Below are positions 56,997-64,000 of a stretch of DNA of 64,000 nt, one piece after another. The notes below the pieces were generated by a model that ran no database searches, was not told where the DNA came from, and was given only the letters and a program-made list of their open reading frames with translations. This stretch comes from Haemonchus contortus. Lineage: Eukaryota; Nematoda; Chromadorea; Rhabditida; Trichostrongylidae. Location of the stretch: NCBI GenBank assembly GCA_000469685.2, contig LS997563.1:26159397-26223396 (forward strand), written 5' to 3'. The position numbers and the translations under genes were made by a program. The number at the start of each line of letters is the position of its first letter. Position 1 is the first letter of the stretch.

Positions 56997-57244
56997 ATAG
57001 TAGAATCTTTGAGCCACTACTAATGAGGTTACATCAATTAAAAGATAAGAATAGTCACGATGAATGGGTTGCCCTGCTGCATAGACTGAATGATCACTCC
57101 CAAGAAAGGAAGATCAACAAAAACTCTCGAGCAAACCATCAATTCGAGAAGGGAACGCCTGACGGATTTAGGGATCTTTCCAAAAAAAATAAGCTGTCAA
57201 AAAAAGATTCAGTGTTGTGGAAGCAACTCAACCAACAAAATTAA
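56997..57244 (+). CDS. Candidate exon, Lys/Asn-rich, unrecognised
   Basis: TTGCTATTGCTCAG acceptor, phase 1, 82 codons to TAA: RIFEPLLMRLHQLKDKNSHD, EWVALLHRLNDHSQERKINK, FEKGTPDGFRDLSKKNKLSK, DSVLWKQLNQQN. Highly polar with possible amphipathic helices. The region downstream stays Lys-rich in another frame. May belong with the exon at 57671. Confidence 0.36.
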
Positions 57245-57670
57245 TTGCACTTTTTCTCGGAATAAAAAAAAACAGCGGAGCCGTACTCACTATTTGAATG
57301 CTATTAAAACAGAAGATTCGAGTAATGAGAAAAACAAAAAATAACAAAGGAAAAAAGATGGCCGTTTTTATTTAGTTCAGATCCTTAAAACGATGTTTGG
57401 TTAGCTATAACTGCCAGAATGTCGTGCTTTTTTGGAAATAAGATCTGACCAGAAGAGGACAATTTCTGGGTCACATTCTTGCACACAAATAGATGAAATA
57501 TACGTTGATGCCACCCCAAAAGGCTGTGAATGTCTTCTCAGCAACATCTCCCCTTACAAGGTTGTTTTGGCTTTTTTTCAGAACTATAGCGGAGATAGAG
57601 TTGCCCTTATTTCCCCTCTCCTATCATGAGTTGCTTGAATTTCAGTAAATTTTCGAAAACATGTTTTCAG

Positions 57671-57843
57671 GGAGATTCGCAGGACATTTAGAGGAAATTG
57701 AGAGGAAACTATCTGAACTCTTCCCCATTTTGTGTAGAAACGCCTATTTTAGGCCCAAACCCCCCAGAACTTCAATCATAGTGAAATCTTATTATAAGAC
57801 CCAAAGCATACTGTACAGCAAAAACTGGAGGCCCAACTCATAG
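57671..57843 (+). CDS. Terminal exon, unrecognised
   Basis: Perfect acceptor ACATGTTTTCAG, phase 1, 57 codons to TAG: RFAGHLEEIERKLSELFPIL, CRNAYFRPKPPRTSIIVKSY, YKTQSILYSKNWRPNS. An upstream plus-strand frame (57432-57629) has a plausible exon (QIDEIYVDATPKGCECLLSN, ISPYK then GTTGTT), but the phase does not match directly. Family unknown. Confidence 0.4.
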
Positions 57844-58485
57844 TGGCAGGGAAGGAGCTTTCCTATGGTGGAGTTTTCAATTTTAAAAATAATAAAAAGA
57901 TTATCCCAGCCTAAAATTGAATGGGAATTACTTGATAGTTCTGGGTCATTTCGAAAAAACTATCAATGGCATTGTATGGATGGACATTCAATTGGGCAAT
58001 CATTACTCAAAATATGGTTGAAAGTGCACTGCCCTCGATAAGGGTCCGGCGCTATTACGCTGAATTTGCTCCACATCTGATAATGGCCGCCATCCGTATT
58101 GAGCTACGGAAGAAACATCAATTGCTTCAGGCTTTTTGGTAATCCTATAACGTCAAGACATTGACGGGAACTTCATTCCACTTTGAAGGAGTATTTTTTA
58201 AAGCAAAAGAATTATCTAAAGAAAAATCTTAAAGGAAATTGACTTTCTCGGGCTGGCTAGGAGCTTCGCAACAGGAAGGAATGATTCTGCTGGAAACTCT
58301 AGTCTACGGAGGGAATATGATCCTAGTTAAACTGAGGAAAAACACGACAAGCTGTAAACATGTAGGGGAGCTACCATAACGTTCCACTAACACATTTTAT
58401 TTTATAACATAACATCGATATTTTGTTCGAAAAATGGATCATTTATATAGAGGAGGCCCCCGCCTAAGAACAAAAGCTCTAACTC

Positions 58486-58869
58486 ATGGGTAATGGGCAA
58501 CGTTGGATTCTCGAGCACCAAGAGGCAGCTAATTATAGCTGCGAGAATTTCACTTTGTTTGTTCATCTCTTCAATATGCCGCAGCAGATAATTAATGACA
58601 TTGACCATGAAATTGAGAGGTCTATACAGTGCCTATGCCAATGGGTTTGCTTAACTACTTCCTTGAATGTCAGTCCAGACCGTTTATGCCCGTTCTGCCC
58701 ATATATCAATATTTACGACACGACGAAGCTAACTATCCAGCGTTATGGAGAAAGTAACCTTTGTAAACGATTTATGCGCTGGGTAGACTTTGGTGGAATA
58801 AATAACTTCAGGAATACGGAAATGTCAGCTTTTCAATGCGCGACGAGAATAACTGCAGTAAAGAAGTAA
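58486..58869 (+). CDS. Open frame of 127 aa, Cys/Asn/Ile-rich, unrecognised
   Basis: ATG to TAA: MGNGQRWILEHQEAANYSCE, FNMPQQIINDIDHEIERSIQ, CLCQWVCLTTSLNVSPDRLC, PFCPYINIYDTTKLTIQRYG, RFMRWVDFGGINNFRNTEMS. The CLC...CPFCP cysteines could suggest a metal site, but no pattern fits a known finger. No splice evidence. The length alone is only mildly unexpected. Confidence 0.25.
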   Translation: MGNGQRWILEHQEAANYSCENFTLFVHLFNMPQQIINDIDHEIERSIQCLCQWVCLTTSLNVSPDRLCPFCPYINIYDTTKLTIQRYGESNLCKRFMRWVDFGGINNFRNTEMSAFQCATRITAVKK

Positions 58870-60796
58870 CCTCGCAACGTGGTAGCAGTGCAGAGCACCT
58901 CCCCTAATTAACTTCAGCGAATACGATCAACAGCCCGAATAATCACTCCATGCCATCACTCGAAAGAAAAAAAAACAAAAGGAGAGAAAGATGTTTAAAC
59001 GAAGGAATACACAGATCGTGATAGGACTGACAGGACGGAAAATAGACTCGTGAGGTTTTTATACGAAAACGATGTGAAATGAGACGTCTGCTAGCCGTCT
59101 CCTCGCAGTTACTGATTCTGCGGAGATTAGTGCGAAGGAACAATTCTGCCGGGAAGACTCGGACATTGTTTGGAACACGCAATCGGCGATAATGAAATGA
59201 GCAGAGGCGTATGCCACTGGAACGGCCGGCCGCTGCTGTTCTTGAATTTTCTATTAACTGGCGTTTTTCATATTGTAATTATGCTTCATTTTAAAAGAAG
59301 CCTCTAGAACGAATGTAATGAAAAGAATGAGTGAAGAGAAGCATTTGAAGAATGGGGAAATTCTTTGAGTGGCTATTGTTCTTAAGAGAGCTCCTGAACC
59401 ATTATGAAGCGATGGGTGCAGAAGCATTCAGAAGCGAGCCATCAGCAAAGTTGCTCAAAGTTCTCGAAGAACTACATACCACTCCAGGAGGGTGCAAGGC
59501 ATAAATAATCAACATTGTTCAGGAAGAGCCGGTGAAGCGAAAATGAACGATGTAGCGAGGGAGTAGAAGCAATAGCAGCTCACCTCAGCAGTAACTCAGC
59601 GTGCCGGTCCGAATGTCGCAGACGGTTTGCAGACAGCGGTTCACCGAATGACCGCATTTTAATGCCAGTTGAGTCCATAAGGGAAATAACTTCGGACCAC
59701 TATGGCTATCTGTGAGTATGAGCGTGTAAGTGTCGTGCTCCGGACGACTCAGGAGGTGCGTGAGACGACGCGGAGAGGGTGGAGGGCGGGAGCTCGCTGA
59801 GGACATGTGGGAGTGTAGAGAGGCATCAGACACACCAGCACTCGAGCTAGACAGCGCGCGATGGACGAGGAAACTTCGACGATGGCCAACATGATGGTCA
59901 CGGTGCTCGAAATGACCGAGCCTGTTCGGCTACGATACCTCTCTGGGTAGAATCTTATGGCAGACACTTTCACTTTTGATTCAAAGTGGTTTGCGTTGTC
60001 TTCAACATATTCCTAAGGTCGTTTACTATGCAATCAATGTTAACTGCGTACGTGAGTACCCTTTTCGGAAAGGTTTTCATGAGAAAACGTTATCCTTCCC
60101 GTGTGGAAGTCGTTGAATGTGAGCCTATCTGCTTAACATTGTTTAAAAATAGTAATAGGTAATAATCAAGTGATCTTCGCAACAGTGAGGGAAAGCACTT
60201 AGTGGTTCTTTGCAGCTAGCATAAACTGCGCTTCAGTGCTTCCACTGACTGAGCAAATGTTTCACTTTTTGTGGGAGGAGTGCGTGTTTAGCTACTGCTC
60301 GCTCTGCGTTCTCGTCAGTCGGTTTTAGAAGCGCCAAAAGCCGACTTCCTTTCCATTCTTCTGAGATGTTCCGAAAAATTGTGGCATTAACTTTTCTAAA
60401 AGTTTAATTTCCGGAAAGTCATAAAGGTGTCAATGATCAGTATCATTGATAGTACTTACAGGAATGAATTCTTAAATGGTGAAATTAAAAATTACGGTAG
60501 AGACGACTTTGTGCAAATTTTACGGTAGAAAGCTAGCGTTCGATGACGGCCTCGTCAGAATGTCGCAGATCACATTATGCACATATGTAGTTCTTCCCAA
60601 AATAGACCGCTCCAATTCAACACTGAGCGCTAGAGACCAGAGAAGGAGGCTTAATTAACCTTAGTTGTGCATAGAGACGATTCCTAGCCAAACGAATATA
60701 GTTTTTATCTAAGCCTTAAGAGGTGAAGAGCACCAACGTAGGTGAGATGAGTACCCTGCTGCAAAAAGATGGATTGAGGATAGGAATGCGGATTCA
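58870..60796. other. No supported gene
   Basis: Contains only short frames, including a Pro/Ser-rich minus-strand one at 59833. I see no repeat shared with the rest of the window except a CTGAGCGCTAGAGACC scrap at 60624 related to the right arm of the next element. Confidence 0.4.
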
Positions 60797-62098
60797 ATTG
60801 AGTCACCATCCCGTGCTGCTTCCCTCTTAAGCTTATGTAAAAAAAATATTTTTCTGGCTAAGAATGGTTCCTAAACATCATTATGCCTCGTAGAGTCGGT
60901 GCCTCGTTGCTTCACTCATTCCTCAACTTCATTTTCACCGGATCTTCTCCTGTCATTAGTTACAACGTTGGTTTTCTCTGCTTGAACTCGGACGAGTTTG
61001 ATAGAAATCCTTTTCTTCTGGGACTGGATGGAATCACATCTAGTCCGAAAAGCTTACTGGACCGCTGCTGGCTTGTAAGTGGTCGCGAGGATCGGACTGA
61101 TCTACGGCTCTGAAGAAGGCGATCCACGCCGGAACGTAAGCCGAAATAAAGGATTTTCATCAACCTCGTCCGAGTTCAAGCAAAGAAAACCAACGTTTGC
61201 AGTATGCCGAGGTTCAGAGATAGCCGTACATGGCGATTAGTTATAACACTGATGAACTATTACGTAGTATTTTTTCTGGCCGGACGGAAGTGATGTAGTG
61301 GCAGGTGGCGTACGATCACACACTCGCGGGTTCAAATTCCATATCGATATACGCTCTACAAAGACCATCTAAGCTTTCCGTACATCCGGAGATGGTTATT
61401 TTGTGATAGACTCAACTGGGAGGACTGAAGCTCCTTTAGGGAACCCTCAGGCGGTGTTGATTAATGCCTAGGTATTTATCTTTTATCTCATTGATGATTG
61501 AGACAGATAGTCTCTCGTAATGAAAAGAGTCCAAGGTTCATAGGCGGAACTTCTACATTTTAATGTAATAAAACCAAAATTTATATCGCACTCGAGAATC
61601 GAAACAAGCTGGGAAATGGGATGGAAGTCACGTTCAATGACTCTCATGAATTGAATATGGAATACAATGTTCTGAAATGTGCGAGAGTAGAACCTTCAAG
61701 CATTTCACATCATGGCTCACCAATAACTTTAGTGGAATAGGTGGTTCAGTCCTGGCGGTTACTGCTAAATATGGAGAAGCGTTGGCATCACCGAGTTCAA
61801 TCGAAGAGACCGATAGCTTAATTATCAAAGCTTCTCCCTAACCGCAGCTTCTTCAGAAGTGACCTAACAATATAGTGTGTGCTGCTCCCAAAAAAGGTTC
61901 AAAGCTCCCCGCATCACGTGTAGTTGAGGAGTGAGTGAAGCAACGCCCTTTTCTAACACTGAACGCTAGAGGGCAATGAAGGAGTTGTAGTCGACTCTAC
62001 GAGCCCATAATGGTGTTTAGGAGCCTTTTTTAGCCAGAAAAATATGTTTTTTAAAATAAGCTCAAGAGGGAAGGAGCAGGGGATGGTCAGTCAATCTG
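60797..62098. mobile_element. 1.3 kb inverted-repeat element with inner hairpin and nested SINE
   Basis: Outer arms: 60797-60935 (GTCACCATCCCGTGCTGCTT, AAATATTTTTCTGGCTAAG, GTTGCTTCACTCA) and inverted 61915-62098. The right arm has about 45 bp extra, whose counterpart (CACTGAGCGCTAGAG) lies outside the left arm at 60619. Inside, a second hairpin with arms of about 52 bp spans 60962-61200 (AACGTTGGTTTTCTCTGCTT, GAACTCGGACGAG). A SINE is inserted between hairpin and right arm. No transposase; an apparent non-autonomous foldback. Confidence 0.75.
61278..61487 (+). repeat. tRNA-derived SINE with head, nested insertion
   Basis: GTGATGTAGTGGCAGGTGGCG box A region and GGGTTCAAATTCC box B, then a shortened body ending GTGTTGATTAATGCC. 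It sits within the inverted-repeat element and so is younger than it. Confidence 0.82.
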
Positions 62099-63170
62099 AC
62101 ATCAATAGGAACCTCCACTAAAAGGATGAAGACTGTTTTGTGTGCAATTGCTTCTAGGGGAAAGTGAAGGCTATTGATAATTTAAAACGATTTGGAGGAC
62201 GAAATCTGCGAGCTCTTCTTGAAAGAGTTTATGAAAACGGTAACCTAATGTGAGCAACACATGGCGAGCAGCTCTGAGTTAATCCCAAAGCCACCTAAAA
62301 CTATTTATTTCGAAAGATTTGCTAAATCTTCTGGTCAACTAAGTTTAACTAGTATTTCATCTATCAACAAGAAGGTTGTGTTACACTCCATCTATAATGT
62401 ACCGGTGGATGGTTGCTCTCTGTAGGAAACCTCGTAGCTAGGGTAATTCTGTCGGATAGGAGAAACCCATTCTAAGGCAGACATGAATAACCTGAGAATT
62501 CAAAACGAAATGAGCTCGTTCCTATAAATTGCCAGCCTATGACATCACCCCCTTTCCTAGGTTACATGGTAGATGCAAATAGTAGCGGAGCCAACTACGC
62601 AGCAATATTTTTTACTATTCTATTGCAGCAGAGTAATGAACCAGTCTCAAAGCTTCTATGGTATCATTGGGAGAAGTTGATTGGGCTTACTGACACATTA
62701 CCTCGTTCCAATTAGGTCTACCCAACATCACTGAGAGCAAGCTTTTACAGAGCAACCAAACCAAACGATCTGTTAGAAGATCATGTGCAAACGACGATGG
62801 ATTAGAGAGAAAGGACAAAAACCCATGGCTTCTCGTCCTTTTAATCCCTTTGTTGTGAGCAACTCGCAAACGGCCCAGTGGCGGCGCAGGATTAACTTTA
62901 AGGTGTGAAAAAAGGTCGGAATATGTGCTTTTCAGAAAAATGGCACTAAACAGAAAAATCTAAAGAGTTTGTCGTCGCATCATAGATGTCGTCGTCAACT
63001 TCTTTACGAGTAAATGGCGCTTTTCTGTCTTCACAAGTGCATTCTATTTCGCAGGCCAAACTCGCAGAAGCTGATTTCGATACCAGGTGTTACCATTACG
63101 AAATATATCTCAACTGGGAGGTCGCCTTTCTTCCTTCCTTTCTTAACTCTTTAGCAACTGTTGTACTTCT
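62099..63170. other. No supported gene
   Basis: Short frames on both strands only. No splice pair or repeat stood out. Confidence 0.4.
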
Positions 63171-63428
63171 ATGATCGATAATCCCGGATCGATATCCGCC
63201 TGAACCAACCAAGCCTCCCATCCCTTTGGGGTCGACCAAATGATTCGTTCGACCAGATTCGTTCGGAAGAAAAAGCACTGACTTGTGCATTGGTTGACCA
63301 TCGCAAGTCATTGTATAGGCCACATACGTATTCAATACGCCACTACGGTTCTGAATGGAAGTCGAAGCGTGGGCGCATCCTTCAGACGGGATTGATCACC
63401 GGCCCAAGACTCTATCCTTTTACTTTAT
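63171..63428 (+). repeat. tRNA-derived SINE, 5'-truncated
   Basis: Begins at a damaged box B (GATAATCCCGGATCGATATC) and carries the full body, with a small GATTCGTTCGACCA duplication at 63242-63268 and end block CAGACGGGATTGATCACCGG. Confidence 0.85.
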
Positions 63429-64000
63429 GCTTCTATGAGGCATGTGTCCAGCGGCCACAATCGAAAACGATGTGACAACCACATTTATACAATAGGTTAC
63501 ATCACATAACGACGAGCACATGCATCCTCTGAACTATTAGGAGCCCACCCAGAAATCTATTCAGGCAGGTGCTACGTACTTCAGCAATATAATCCAGAAG
63601 GGGAGTGTGACTATAAACTACATTTTTTCCAAGTAGGAACGGTCATGGATTAGTTTGTGAGTGTACTCTCTTTGTCAGGGATTAGAAAAAGGATAATCCC
63701 TTCATTCCAGAAATGAAGTGTTTCAGTAAGTTACAGTAGTTTTGGTCTTTAGTGCGACTGACAATCGATCCTGTCGACGAGTCATACATACTCAAGGTTT
63801 ATCAAAGATTCTCATCCTTGAAATCCATAAACTGCATTCGCATTTGGATTGCTTATTGGTAAGCAAGAGTGATAATATGCACTCAACTTCATAAAAGTGA
63901 ATGCAACAGCCTTACCTTAGCCCAACAGGTAAACGTTCCCATTACACTTATAAACGCGACCCCGTGAAAAGACGCTAAAAAACCCGGACAACACTCATTT

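Overview
This window looks like nuclear DNA of a parasitic roundworm, most likely a strongylid (hookworm-type) nematode. That is an inference from four things: dispersed tRNA-derived SINEs, hookworm-style RTE LINE debris, several transposon relics, and candidate exons separated by short introns (about 50-180 bp) with TTTCAG-like acceptors. There is no bacterial operon, rRNA gene or CRISPR array. All splicing below was done by eye. Exon calls rest on splice signals, reading-frame phase and protein-like composition; I ran no homology search and recognise almost none of the host proteins.

Layout. 0-6 kb: two SINE copies and several minus-strand exon candidates, including a first exon at 5,985 that begins directly after a perfect trans-splice-like acceptor. 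6.4-9.8 kb: a 1.2 kb inverted-repeat element with a tRNA-like head in each arm, then two copies of a TA-flanked MITE. 10-21 kb: sparse exon candidates, three SINE/tRNA-like remnants and a 0.5 kb foldback element. 22-29 kb: a transposon graveyard with a piggyBac-like relic, a Merlin (IS1016-type) relic, a two-copy 1 kb repeat, a 3' LTR preceded by its polypurine tract, a solo LTR with 4-bp target duplication, and an AT-rich island. 30-36 kb: a four-exon minus-strand gene with a MITE fragment in an intron, and the 3' end of an RTE LINE. 39-58 kb is the gene-rich part. Its best models are a plus-strand gene ending at 39,925, a terminal exon at 40,181-40,062, an exon at 46,256-45,995, a possible zinc-finger gene at 47,679-48,258, an 49-codon terminal exon at 48,475-48,329, a complete three-exon gene for a 74-residue secreted peptide (50,357-49,954), and a three-exon plus-strand gene (51,532-52,120). 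60.8-62.1 kb: another inverted-repeat element with a nested SINE.

The genes show no sign of acting as one system. They appear as small, independent, often convergent units in repeat-rich DNA. The best new material is the set of unrecognised small genes in 39-58 kb and the repeat architectures: tRNA-headed inverted arms, and mononucleotide runs sitting in an exon and in an intron. Many stretches are open on both strands, so strand assignment is the main risk in every gene call.
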